57,672 nucleotides of DNA, from NCBI GenBank assembly GCA_947169685.1, contig CAMVQS010000008.1:1-57672 (forward strand). The letters are read 5' to 3'. A program made the position numbers and the translations under genes. The first letter of the stretch is position 1; the number at the start of each line of letters is the position of its first letter. Positions 36,646 through 45,426 of this stretch are shown here, in pieces. Under the pieces are notes generated by a model. It saw only the letters and a program-made list of their open reading frames with translations. It did not search any database and had not been told where the DNA came from. Origin of the DNA: an uncultured Prevotella sp. (GTDB lineage Bacteria > Bacteroidota > Bacteroidia > Bacteroidales > Bacteroidaceae).

Positions 36646-39600
36646 GACTTGCGGTGCCTTAAGCGGTATTCGAGCGGTGTGATGCCGAACTTCTCCTTGA
36701 ACGCGTTAGCAAAGTTTTCTGCCGTCATGAAGCCGACGTTTGCTGCAAGCTCGTTCATGTTGATGTTCGTACGAGTCAGCAGCGAACAAGCATGCTTCAG
36801 TCTGAGGTCACGTATAACTTCCGTCGGCGTCTTCGTCGTGATGTTACGAATCTTGTGGAAGAACGGCACACGTCCCATGCCCATCGCACCAGCCAGTTCG
36901 TCAAGACTGATCTGGCCGCGACTCATGTTCTGTAGGACGTATTGCTCTACGTTGCGCATGAGCTGCTGGTCCATGATGTTGTTCATCGAGTAGTCGCCCA
37001 GGGTCTCGTTTTCTCCGTAAAGGCCGATAGACAACGAGGTGTCTTTCTGTTCGGTTGCCGATGTGTCAACGGCTTCCGTCTCCTCCTGTATGGGCTCTCC
37101 GAAGGTTGTCTCCTTCACCTTGTTCTCGCTCTCGTCGAAGTAGAACGTTGAGGTGGTCATACTGGAGTTCTGGCTTTCCAGCATACGTGTCTCACCACCC
37201 TCGATGACGTTGTGCTCGAGCTCAATAGGAGCAATGCCCAGCACCTTGTTGAAGCGCATGACGGCCTCCTGGATGTTGAACGGCTTGGACAGCATGTCGT
37301 CAGCCGACAGGGTAATGTTCTGGTTCTTCATGTCCTGAGGAGTCAGCACGCCGTCGGTCATCAGGATAAACTTCGTACGTTCGGTCATGCTGTTCATCTT
37401 GATCATGTTACAGAGCTCACTACCCGTCATCTCCATCATGTCCTGCTTACAGATGACCAGATCGGCCTTCATGACCTTGATGTCTTCGGCTGCTACGGCA
37501 ATATTGTTGTAGATGCGCAGGTCGTAGATGTTCTGCAATTGCTTCTGAATGAAGTTCAGGAAAGCTTCGTTGTCGTCGATGAAGACCACAATGAACTTCT
37601 TGGCAGTATCTTCAATCTGGCGAGGCTTAATCTCGTAGGTCAGCTCGCTGGCGGCAATCTGCGGCAGGGCAACCTCACCCTTGTCGTTCAGACCCATGCG
37701 CTCGTTGACAGACGATACGGCCTTGACCTCAGGATTCTCAAGCGATGACTGCATCTCCGAGATGCGCGTGATAATCTGCAACATCTGGAAGTGCAGGGAG
37801 TTCAGTTGCTCACGGCCTTCGAGCGACTGTTCCTTCTCAGCCAGGTTGCCGATGATGGTAGTCATGCGGGCCATGGGCTTGTTCAGGTCGTCGCTGGCAA
37901 GCTTGATTTCCTCACGTTGTACCTTCAGCTGGTCAATGATGTTCTTCTTGCGCTGCCAGATCTCCTTGAGTTTCTTGAAGCCGAAACGCCATACGAAGAG
38001 CGTAGCCACCACAATCATTGCGTAGATGATAATCATCCACCACGACAGCCACCAGGGACGGAGTATCTGAATCTCCAATATGCGCTCCTGGTTGCTGACG
38101 GCACCCTCTGCGCTGACGGCTTTCACGTGCAACGTGTAGGTCTTGCTTCCCAGGTCGCGGAAGGTGACACCGTGATTCAGGGCATCGCCGTTCTTCCAGT
38201 CGTCGTCCAGACCTTCCATCCAGTACATGAACTGCAGGCGTTCGCTCTGGTTGTAGTTACCTGTGGCAAACTTGATGGTGATATTGTTCTGGTCATTGGC
38301 CAACTCAATGCGGCTGCTCTCGTTCAGGGCCTGAGGCAAGGGTACGCGGCCTTCGTATTCATGACCAGTCTGTATCTCCTCCTCGCCGATGAACAATTGT
38401 GTCAGCATCACACGCGGCAGCGACTCCGTGTCTTCCTTCGTGCGTTGACGTACCCAGTTGACGCCAAACAGTCCGCCGAAGATAACACTGCCGTCATCGC
38501 GTGTAAGGATAGAGCCGGTGTTAAACTCGTTTGACTGCAGACCGTCGCTGGTGTCGTAGTTGTAGAGACCGTAGTTATACGACTCTGTCTCATGGTTTCG
38601 CTGCACAACGATACGTGACACACCGTTCTTCGTGGTCACCCAGATGTTGTGAACCTTGTCCTCTGCCAGACCGCAGACGGCATTGTTGCACAAGCCTTCT
38701 TTCTCTGTCAGATAATCCAGGTCGTCGTTTTCTATGTTGAAGATGTTAATACCCTCACGCGTGCCGACCCATATCAGTCCGCGTGAGTCTTGCATCACCT
38801 GCGTGATATAGTTGCTGGTAAAGTTCTTCAGTTTCTTGCTGCTACCCGTAACCAGTCTCTTTTCTGTTGTTGACAGGTTAAGCAGGATGAGGCCTTCTGC
38901 CGTACCAATCAGTAGCGTGTTGTTGGTGCCGAACCACAGAGACGTGATGTTATTGGTGGTCAGCTTACCGCTTTCACGTGTATAGCTCGAGAAGCTGTTC
39001 ATTTTCGGGTTATAGACCTGCAAACCGCCATTGGTGGCAATCCACAGGTTACCCGACTTGTCTGAACAGAGCGCATTGACGTGGTCGTCAATCAGCGTCT
39101 TCATACTGTCATTAGCAGCAGAATAGATGGTGGCAGAGCCGTTCTTGATACGTGTCAGACCGTTCTGTCTGGAACCCACCCACAAGCTTCCGTCAGGTGT
39201 GGTAGCCATGCAGGTGGTCTTTTTGCTGGCCAATGTTCCCTCATAACCCAGTACACCTTTGTCGCTCGTACCGTACCAGATGTCTCCGTTGGCATCTTGC
39301 GCAATGGCTGTGATGTCGCCGTTGAACAGCGATTCAAACTTGTAGATGTTACGTCCGCTATAGGCCAGACCCGACTTCTCCGTACCTACCCAGAGCAGGT
39401 CTGTGTCATCAAAGTACAGACTTTGTATGCCGACGATGTCCTGCTGCTCTTCGTTGCTTTTCAGACTGCGTGGCTGCACGGGAATCAGCTCCTTGCTGTC
39501 AAGGTTGTAGTGCAACAGTCCGTTACGGTCTGTACCTATCCAGATGTTACCGTGTGCGTCGCCTGTCACGGCATTGACAGAGTGGTCAACGCTGATGCCC

Positions 39601-40403
39601 GACAGTCCCAGCTGGTCGCCGAAGCTGGTGTTCCATTCGTTGGTGTTCTTATTGTAGATGAAGAGCGTTCCTTGTCCGTAGAGCCAGATGTTCTCCATCG
39701 GGTCGGCATAGGCTTTCAGGCTCTTTGTCTTGCGCAGATGCAGGTTCGCCACGTGGTCGGTAGCCCATACCGTTTGCACTTGGTGCATGACGTCGCAGCA
39801 TACCAGTCGGCCGTCGTCATAGACCATGATGGCACCGTCGCGACACTCGCTGATGGAGCAGATGGTGCCCTGCGGAATACCGTGTGTGTCGTTGGTGTAT
39901 CCGAACTCATGCAACAGCTGCTGCTGCATGTTATAGGCCACGACACCCTTGTTGGGAATGGCTGCCCACAGGTTCTTATGACGGTCCACATAGACAATGT
40001 TCGGCTCACCCTCGATACCCATGCGTCCGAGCACCTGCTTCATGTCTCGCTCGAAGGTCTCTGTCTGCGGATGATAGACACAGAAGCCAGAACCTGTCTC
40101 AATCCACAGGTTGCCGTCCAGCGTCTCCTGAATGCTAATGATGTAGCTGTCGGGAAGCGAAGAACCGTCCTGCGAGTCACTCTGGTAGTTTTTGAACACA
40201 TAACCGTCGTAGCGGTACAGTCCGGCAGGCGTTCCTAACCAGACGTAACCCTTCGAATCCTTGAGGATACAGTTGATCTGACTGCTCGTCAGACCGTTTT
40301 GTGCATCCAGTGTCTTGAACAGATAAACTCCTGCAGCTGCCAGTGGCATGATGATGGCCAGTGCCAGCAATATTCTCTTGATTCCTTTCATAGTCATTGT
40401 CAT
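36642..40403 (-). CDS. Kinase-less hybrid two-component-like regulator (Reg_prop, Y_Y_Y, receiver, AraC)
   Basis: About 1253 aa. Layout: signal/anchor helix, two-bladed propeller series of Reg_prop repeats (DSKGYVWLGT, ANGDIWYGT and similar to about residue 660), Y_Y_Y domain, membrane helix near residue 780 (WWMIIIYAMIVVATLFVW), a coiled region, a receiver-like domain, a Ser/Thr/Glu-rich linker and an AraC helix-turn-helix at the C-terminus. A normal HTCS has HisKA and HATPase domains between membrane helix and receiver; here the H-box is replaced by SDDLNKPMARM and no ATPase motifs exist. The receiver keeps the acidic pair (FIDDNE) and SKPF but has Lys at the phospho-Asp position (DLVICKQDMM, codon 37446-37448). 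The frame opens at 40421; ATG 40403 gives a better spaced start. Confidence 0.87.
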   Translation of the reverse strand: MTMTMKGIKRILLALAIIMPLAAAGVYLFKTLDAQNGLTSSQINCILKDSKGYVWLGTPAGLYRYDGYVFKNYQSDSQDGSSLPDSYIISIQETLDGNLWIETGSGFCVYHPQTETFERDMKQVLGRMGIEGEPNIVYVDRHKNLWAAIPNKGVVAYNMQQQLLHEFGYTNDTHGIPQGTICSISECRDGAIMVYDDGRLVCCDVMHQVQTVWATDHVANLHLRKTKSLKAYADPMENIWLYGQGTLFIYNKNTNEWNTSFGDQLGLSGISVDHSVNAVTGDAHGNIWIGTDRNGLLHYNLDSKELIPVQPRSLKSNEEQQDIVGIQSLYFDDTDLLWVGTEKSGLAYSGRNIYKFESLFNGDITAIAQDANGDIWYGTSDKGVLGYEGTLASKKTTCMATTPDGSLWVGSRQNGLTRIKNGSATIYSAANDSMKTLIDDHVNALCSDKSGNLWIATNGGLQVYNPKMNSFSSYTRESGKLTTNNITSLWFGTNNTLLIGTAEGLILLNLSTTEKRLVTGSSKKLKNFTSNYITQVMQDSRGLIWVGTREGINIFNIENDDLDYLTEKEGLCNNAVCGLAEDKVHNIWVTTKNGVSRIVVQRNHETESYNYGLYNYDTSDGLQSNEFNTGSILTRDDGSVIFGGLFGVNWVRQRTKEDTESLPRVMLTQLFIGEEEIQTGHEYEGRVPLPQALNESSRIELANDQNNITIKFATGNYNQSERLQFMYWMEGLDDDWKNGDALNHGVTFRDLGSKTYTLHVKAVSAEGAVSNQERILEIQILRPWWLSWWMIIIYAMIVVATLFVWRFGFKKLKEIWQRKKNIIDQLKVQREEIKLASDDLNKPMARMTTIIGNLAEKEQSLEGREQLNSLHFQMLQIITRISEMQSSLENPEVKAVSSVNERMGLNDKGEVALPQIAASELTYEIKPRQIEDTAKKFIVVFIDDNEAFLNFIQKQLQNIYDLRIYNNIAVAAEDIKVMKADLVICKQDMMEMTGSELCNMIKMNSMTERTKFILMTDGVLTPQDMKNQNITLSADDMLSKPFNIQEAVMRFNKVLGIAPIELEHNVIEGGETRMLESQNSSMTTSTFYFDESENKVKETTFGEPIQEETEAVDTSATEQKDTSLSIGLYGENETLGDYSMNNIMDQQLMRNVEQYVLQNMSRGQISLDELAGAMGMGRVPFFHKIRNITTKTPTEVIRDLRLKHACSLLTRTNINMNELAANVGFMTAENFANAFKEKFGITPLEYRLRHRKS

Positions 40404-40408
40404 CGTTC

Positions 40409-41356
40409 TTATATCATACATGCATAGTGGTCAACAACACCCAGCAGGCGGTTGTCTTCGCTCACTACGAGCACCGTATGTACCTTGTATTTATTCATGA
40501 TTCGTTGTATCTCTGTAATCTTCGTCTGGGGCGACACGGTCTTGGGCTTTGTCGTCATGATGTCGCTGACGGTGCGGTCGAAGAACTCCGCCTGCCATTT
40601 CTCCATGGCACGACGGATGTCGCCGTCCGTGATGAGGCCCACGATGTGTCCGTCTCTCTCGGCAACGCCCAGCCCCAGCTTGCCCTTGCTCACCAGAATG
40701 ATGGCTTCGCCCAAGTGCATCTCGGGTGGAATAATAGGCATGTTCTCTGTCAGCATCACGTCCTGTGCCGTTGTCAGCAACCGCTTGCCCAGCTCACCGC
40801 CAGGGTGGAACTGTGCGAAGTCCTGAGGCTGGAAGTTCCGTTTCTCAATGAGTGCTACGGCCAGCGCGTCACCCATGGCCAGCGTGGCGGTGGTGCTGCT
40901 GGTGGGAGCGAGGTTCAGCGGACAGGCTTCCTTGCTGACGCTGACGTTGATGTGGCAGGTGGAGTACTTGGCCAGCAATGACAGCGGATTGCCGCTCATG
41001 CCGATAATGGGTATCTGCATGTGCAGCACCATCGGTATGAAGCGCAGCAGTTCGTCCGTCTGTCCAGAGTTGCTGATGGCCAGCACCACGTCGTCCTTGG
41101 TCATCACGCCCAGGTCGCCGTGGAAGACGTCCAGGGGGTTGATGAAAAACGAGGGTGTTCCTGTCGATGACAGCGTGGCGGCAATCTTGGCGCCAATGTG
41201 GCCGCTCTTGCCCACGCCCGTTACGATGACCTTACCCTTGCACTGGTAAATCATCTCGATCGCTTTGTCGAACTGGTCATCCAGCTGTGGGATGAGCTCA
41301 AGCAGAGCCTCAGCCTCGTCCTTGATGCATTGTATGGCGTATTCTCTTGATGTCAT
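40409..41356 (-). CDS. kdsD: Arabinose-5-phosphate isomerase (KpsF/GutQ family)
   Basis: Converts ribulose-5-phosphate to arabinose-5-phosphate, the first step of Kdo synthesis for lipopolysaccharide. The SIS sugar isomerase domain fills residues 30-170 (VTGVGKSGHIGAKIAATLSS, then AISNSGQTDELL), followed by two CBS domains (about 200-315, with GLITDGDIRR). Length 315 aa is standard. The gene lies 4 bp downstream of kdsA, whose product uses the arabinose-5-phosphate it makes. Confidence 0.93.
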   Translation of the reverse strand: MTSREYAIQCIKDEAEALLELIPQLDDQFDKAIEMIYQCKGKVIVTGVGKSGHIGAKIAATLSSTGTPSFFINPLDVFHGDLGVMTKDDVVLAISNSGQTDELLRFIPMVLHMQIPIIGMSGNPLSLLAKYSTCHINVSVSKEACPLNLAPTSSTTATLAMGDALAVALIEKRNFQPQDFAQFHPGGELGKRLLTTAQDVMLTENMPIIPPEMHLGEAIILVSKGKLGLGVAERDGHIVGLITDGDIRRAMEKWQAEFFDRTVSDIMTTKPKTVSPQTKITEIQRIMNKYKVHTVLVVSEDNRLLGVVDHYACMI

Positions 41357-41390
41357 AACTCTAAACTCTACACTCTAAACTCTCAACTAA
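41356..41390. repeat. Heptamer tract reaching into the kdsA 3' end
   Basis: Five 7-bp units: TAACTCT, AAACTCT, ACACTCT, AAACTCT, CAACTAA. The tract spans the kdsA stop codon (41361-41363), its last nine codons, and the base before the kdsD start, so the KdsA tail LVESLECRV is written in repeat sequence. Confidence 0.8.
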
Positions 41391-42125
41391 CCCTTCCAGC
41401 TTATCCAGCTCCAGCATGTTCGCAGCATCGCTCAGGCCTTGGTCTGGGGTGGGGTGCACCTCGAAGAACCAGCCCGTAGCGCCGAAAGCCTTGGCTGCCA
41501 AGGCCATCGAAGGCACGAAACGTCGGTCTCCGCCAGTCTTTCCGCCTGCTCCGCCAGGACGCTGCACGCTGTGGGTACAGTCCATGATAACCGTAGGCAC
41601 AATCTCGAGCATATCGCTGATGTTGCGGAAATCCACCACCAGGTTGTTATAGCCGTAGATATTGCCGCGCTCCGTCAGCCACACTTCCTTGGCTCCGGAA
41701 TCCTGCGCCTTCTCTACGGGGTAGCGCATGTCCTGTCCGCTCAGGAACTGTGCCTTCTTGATGTTGACCACCTTACCCGTCTGTGCGGCAGCAACCAGCA
41801 GGTCGGTCTGACGGCAGAGGAAGGCAGGTATCTGTATCACGTCAACCACCTCGCCAACAGGCTTTGCCTGCCAGCTTTCATGGATATCCGTGAGCAATTT
41901 TAGTCCGTATTTCGCCTTGATGTCGGCCAGCATCTGCAAGCCTTTCTCGAGACCGGGGCCACGGAAAGAGCGAATCGACGTGCGATTGGCTTTGTCGAAC
42001 GATGCCTTGAATATGATGTCAGTACCCAGTTTCCCGTTGATTTCCACCAGTCTGGCTGCTACGGTATCCAGCAACTCAGCCGATTCAATGACGCAGGGTC
42101 CTGCTATGAATGTTCCTTTTTTCAT
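41361..42125 (-). CDS. kdsA: 3-deoxy-8-phosphooctulonate synthase (Kdo-8-P synthase)
   Basis: Condenses arabinose-5-phosphate with phosphoenolpyruvate to make Kdo-8-phosphate in the cytosol. Conserved blocks include IAGPCVIES at the N-terminus, FKASFDKANRTS (near residue 42), IPAFLCRQTDLLVAAA (near residue 105) and FGATGWFFEVHPTPD (near residue 215). The frame is open to 42179, but only the ATG at 42125 gives the family N-terminus (MKKGTF) and lies downstream of the promoter. The extreme C-terminus comes from a heptamer repeat. It heads the operon with kdsD and the hybrid regulator. Confidence 0.95.
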   Translation of the reverse strand: MKKGTFIAGPCVIESAELLDTVAARLVEINGKLGTDIIFKASFDKANRTSIRSFRGPGLEKGLQMLADIKAKYGLKLLTDIHESWQAKPVGEVVDVIQIPAFLCRQTDLLVAAAQTGKVVNIKKAQFLSGQDMRYPVEKAQDSGAKEVWLTERGNIYGYNNLVVDFRNISDMLEIVPTVIMDCTHSVQRPGGAGGKTGGDRRFVPSMALAAKAFGATGWFFEVHPTPDQGLSDAANMLELDKLEGLVESLECRV

Positions 42126-42148
42126 TATAGTTAGTGCATACAACCTTG

Positions 42149-42179
42149 CAAAGATAAATATTTTCTTTGAAATAAGCAA
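42149..42179 (-). promoter_or_regulatory. Promoter of the kdsA operon
   Basis: Minus strand TTG (42179-42177), 20 bp, TATCTTTG (42156-42149), 23 bp upstream of the kdsA ATG. Confidence 0.65.
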
Positions 42180-42226
42180 GGATTAAGCAATATTTTGCAT
42201 TAAAATGAAAAAAACATAACAAAAAA

Positions 42227-42258
42227 TTTGTTAATGTCATTATTTCTGTCTATCTTTG
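42227..42258 (+). promoter_or_regulatory. Promoter of the small barrel gene
   Basis: TTTG (42227-42230), 20 bp, TATCTTTG (42251-42258). It rules out the earlier in-frame ATG at 42256 as the start, since that lies in the -7 box. Confidence 0.75.
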
Positions 42259-42303
42259 ACACCAGTTATTATACACTTATTTATTCACAAAAACAAATTG
42301 CGT

Positions 42304-42870
42304 ATGAAGAAGATTATTTTGTTGGCAGTAGCCATGGTCATGACATTGTCAGTCAGTGCACAGCACAGGACAGGTTCCGTATCTCTTATTCCGAAGGTAG
42401 GTTTCAACCTTGCTAATCTGGCAGGTGACGTTAGTAACAATAGCATTAAATTTGGCCTTGTGGCAGGCGCAGATGTAATGTACCAGGTAAGTCCGCTGGT
42501 AGGTCTGTCTGGTGGTCTCTACTACTCTATGCAGGGATGCGAGGGTTCTGGTGACAGCAAGTTTAACATTGATGAGTTGAACATCCCGTTGCTGGCAAAC
42601 TTCTATGTAGCTCCCAACTTTGCCTTGAAGGTTGGTCTGCAGCCTGGTATCATCGTGAAGGCTGAGCAGAAGAATGATAAAGTCACTGTTGACATGAAGA
42701 GTTCTATGCAGTCGATTGAGGTTTGTGTTCCCATCGGCGCTTCTTACGAGTACGAGGACTTTGTCTTCGATGCCCGCTACAACCTGGGTATCAGCAAGCT
42801 CAACAAGGAAAGCGGCAGCATTCGCAACAGCGTGTTCCAGATTACCGTCGGCTACAAGTTCGACCTCTAA
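42304..42870 (+). CDS. Small outer membrane beta-barrel (OmpA/porin-like)
   Basis: A 188-aa protein with a Sec signal peptide (residues 1-19, LSVSAQ) and an eight-strand type barrel body rich in alternating hydrophobic strands, e.g. VGFNLANL and ALKVGLQPGIIVK. It ends with FQITVGYKFDL, a normal barrel closure. It matches the general outer-membrane beta-barrel (opacity-like) group. There is no OmpA peptidoglycan-binding domain. The gene stands alone between a promoter and a terminator. Function beyond surface exposure cannot be inferred. Confidence 0.85.
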   Translation: MKKIILLAVAMVMTLSVSAQHRTGSVSLIPKVGFNLANLAGDVSNNSIKFGLVAGADVMYQVSPLVGLSGGLYYSMQGCEGSGDSKFNIDELNIPLLANFYVAPNFALKVGLQPGIIVKAEQKNDKVTVDMKSSMQSIEVCVPIGASYEYEDFVFDARYNLGISKLNKESGSIRNSVFQITVGYKFDL

Positions 42871-42894
42871 ACATCCACTCCTATCATAGCAAAA

Positions 42895-42919
42895 GGGCAC
42901 CTTGCGGGGTGTCCTTTTT
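42895..42919 (+). terminator. Intrinsic terminator of the barrel gene
   Basis: GGGCACC (42895-42901) pairs with GGTGTCC (42908-42914), one G-U pair, 6-nt loop, then TTTTT. Confidence 0.85.
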
Positions 42920-42920
42920 G

Positions 42921-43001
42921 TTACTCGCCATGTAAGGCTTGCTTACCCGCCATGTAACGACCCGTTACCCGCCGAGTAAAGGGGCGTTACATGGCGAGTA
43001 A
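42921..43001. repeat. Four-unit 22-bp array of a 15-bp TTAC..GTAA motif
   Basis: A 15-bp motif starts at 42921, 42943, 42965 and 42987, an exact 22-bp step with 7-bp spacers. Copies read TTACTCGCCATGTAA, TTACCCGCCATGTAA, TTACCCGCCGAGTAA and TTACATGGCGAGTAA. The fourth is the perfect reverse complement of the first, so the block can fold into a hairpin. It ends one base before the mscS-family stop codon. Confidence 0.85.
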
Positions 43002-45341
43002 TCATTTAGCCTCCTTGATGTGAATGTCGCGCTGCGGGAACGGGATTTCTATACCGTTGTCGCCCAGCGTCTGGTAGATGCAGGACATGAGGTCGCTGAC
43101 GGCATAGATCTTCTTGACGGCATCGACCCACACGATGAGCTTCATGTTGATGCTGGAGTCGGCAAACTCGGTGAAGACCACCTTGACGGCCTTGCGGTTG
43201 TCAACCCACTGGTGGTGCAGCTGGGTGACGGCATGCTCTACCACCTCCTTCACCTGCTTGACATTGCTGCCGTAGGCCACGCCGAAGGGTACCAACGCCA
43301 GCACGTAGCCGTGGTTGCGCGTCAGGTTCTTGTAGTTCTTGCTGAAGAGTTGGGAGTTCTGGAAGGTGATGACCTCGCCATAGAGGGAGTTGACGATGGT
43401 GCTGGTGTAGTTGATGCTGGTGACCTTACCCATGGTGCCGTCCACCTCGATCCAGTCGCCAACCTTGATGCGTCCTGCCATGAGGATGATGCCGTAGTAG
43501 ATGTTCTCGATGATGTCCTTCATAGCGAAACCGATACCTGTTGACAGTCCGCCGGAAACGACGACGAGCCATGTGAAACTGACGCCAAGAATGGTAAGGG
43601 TGATGAGGAACCACGCTCCCCAGACGATGACCTGGATGACGTTACGTCCCATGACGGTGCGACTCTCGGCGGTGGAGGAATCGGCATGTACGAAATGCAT
43701 GCGCAGGAAGTCGAGGGTGGTCTTGCTGACGTAGCTGAAGAAGAACCACAGGCACACCACTACCGCCATGTTGACGAGGCTGAGCTGGAGGTTCTTCAGG
43801 TTCACGAACTTATAGTTGAAGGCATTCCAGCAGAGGTCACTCAGGTTGAACACGTCGGCAGCCCAATAGATGGAGAGCATGACGGAAATGACGCTGGTGA
43901 CAGGCAGCAGCACCTGATAGAACAGACGGTAGAGCCAGGTCTTGGTAACGGGTTTCTGGTTGAAGCCGTGCCGTTCGGCATACTGCTTGAGATATAGTCG
44001 TACGCAGGTAATGGTGAGGATGCAGGTGAGCTGCATGATCCACCAGATGAGCATCTGGACGGCCATGAGTGTGTAGCCCAACCAAGAACAGATGGTGGAG
44101 ACGATGAACACGCCCAGCGAGATGTAGGTGTAGAACATGTCGGAGCGCGGTATGTTCTTGTTGTGACGGCCTATCATGCCCCATTGCCAGAGCGTACAGA
44201 GCAGCAGGATGGGCGGGAAGATGATGTTCACCAGTTCGTTGGGTGTCAGGATGATGCGGATAGCAAAGACAATGAAGCCCACCACCAACAGTGGTGTATA
44301 AATTCGGAAGGCGCTAGAGATCTGCTCACCATTGACGCGCAAGAGCAGGGAAATGAGTATGACGCCCAACAGCCAGGCATACTCCACGAGGAGGTTGGAG
44401 GCCATGATGAAAAAGTGCTGGTCCATCGTTGCCATCATCACACCCATGATGACGGCAAAGGTCACCGTCGTGGTAGCCATGGTGATGCAGTTGCGTTTCT
44501 TCTTGAACTCCTCAGTGTGGAAACGCTTGGGCAGCAGCCAGCGGAAGAAAGCCAGGTTGAGCAGCGTGGCAATGATGGCATAGACCATGATGGAGACGAA
44601 GAGTCCGAAGATGTAGATGCTGTCCCATTGTGAGCCGATGTTGGCACTGGGGCTATACTTCTTCTCAACGGCACGTTTCATGCGTCTCCATTCCATGTCG
44701 AAACGAGTCAGTGTGGTGATGTAGGAGTCGCTTCCGTTCTTGAAGATGCTGGTCTGTATGTCGTTGTAGCGTTTCTGTGCATAGTCGTTGAGTTCGCTCA
44801 GCCGCTTCTCTGTAGCATCGTGGTATTCGATGAGCTCGCTGAGTTGTTGGCTATTGTCCTTCAGTGTGTTACGGATGCTGGTGGCAAGGATAAGACACAC
44901 CTCGCGGTCTTTTTGGGACTGAGGGCTCAGGATGTTGACTGGCATCTCCTGAAGGCTCACGATGAGCGAGTCGTAGCGTGCCACATCAACGTTGGTCTTG
45001 TTCAGAAATGTCTTGAAGGGGGCCTGCTTCTGCTGGAACAGGTGGTAGAGCTCCGTGGCCTCGTGGCAGGCATAGGTAAGGTCGAAAATGTAGTCCTGCT
45101 TCTGCGAATAGAGCATCAGCGCGTTTTGGTTGCTCTGCAACATGACGCTGCGCAGCTGCTGTCCGATCTTGTCTTCCATCTGTTGTCGGCGGCCTGACTG
45201 TACCGAAAGTTCGCGATAGTAGTTTGTGAGCTCCGTGCGCAGGATAGAGAGCGTGTTGGCAAGGTCTTTTTCTTTCAACACGGCATGAGCGTCCAGTGCC
45301 GCGAGCCATATAGTCAGCAGGACGATAATATACTTCTTCAT
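43002..45341 (-). CDS. MscS-family mechanosensitive channel with large N-terminal domain
   Basis: A 779-aa protein. A signal peptide (residues 1-20, ending HAV) precedes a ~210-residue coiled periplasmic region (helices with NDYAQKRYNDIQT), then about ten membrane helices. The MscS domain lies at about residues 560-760 with the pore-lining helix (GFAMKDIIENIYYGIILM) and the beta domain motif GDWIEVDGTMGKVTSI. This is the large, MscK-like architecture, thought to release solutes on osmotic downshock. The frame opens at 45368, but the ATG at 45341 gives the signal peptide start. It is divergent from the N-acetylglucosamine kinase gene. Confidence 0.88.
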   Translation of the reverse strand: MKKYIIVLLTIWLAALDAHAVLKEKDLANTLSILRTELTNYYRELSVQSGRRQQMEDKIGQQLRSVMLQSNQNALMLYSQKQDYIFDLTYACHEATELYHLFQQKQAPFKTFLNKTNVDVARYDSLIVSLQEMPVNILSPQSQKDREVCLILATSIRNTLKDNSQQLSELIEYHDATEKRLSELNDYAQKRYNDIQTSIFKNGSDSYITTLTRFDMEWRRMKRAVEKKYSPSANIGSQWDSIYIFGLFVSIMVYAIIATLLNLAFFRWLLPKRFHTEEFKKKRNCITMATTTVTFAVIMGVMMATMDQHFFIMASNLLVEYAWLLGVILISLLLRVNGEQISSAFRIYTPLLVVGFIVFAIRIILTPNELVNIIFPPILLLCTLWQWGMIGRHNKNIPRSDMFYTYISLGVFIVSTICSWLGYTLMAVQMLIWWIMQLTCILTITCVRLYLKQYAERHGFNQKPVTKTWLYRLFYQVLLPVTSVISVMLSIYWAADVFNLSDLCWNAFNYKFVNLKNLQLSLVNMAVVVCLWFFFSYVSKTTLDFLRMHFVHADSSTAESRTVMGRNVIQVIVWGAWFLITLTILGVSFTWLVVVSGGLSTGIGFAMKDIIENIYYGIILMAGRIKVGDWIEVDGTMGKVTSINYTSTIVNSLYGEVITFQNSQLFSKNYKNLTRNHGYVLALVPFGVAYGSNVKQVKEVVEHAVTQLHHQWVDNRKAVKVVFTEFADSSINMKLIVWVDAVKKIYAVSDLMSCIYQTLGDNGIEIPFPQRDIHIKEAK

Positions 45342-45365
45342 AATCTTTTTGTAAAAAAATCGTTG

Positions 45366-45403
45366 CAAAGATAATCAATTATACGTAAAAAACCTTATCT
45401 TTG
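45366..45403. promoter_or_regulatory. Face-to-face -7 boxes between mscS-like and kinase genes
   Basis: CAAAGATAA (45366-45374) and TTATCTTTG (45395-45403) are a perfect 9-bp inverted repeat. Each half is a TATCTTTG box, one pointing left to the channel gene, one right to the kinase gene. No clear -33 TTTG is seen for either. Confidence 0.6.
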
Positions 45404-45426
45404 CATGCAAAATTAACAAAACATAT

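Noticed and set aside
39081..40238. 385-codon plus-strand frame inside the hybrid regulator gene
   Set aside because: Antisense shadow; no signal, domain or promoter evidence.
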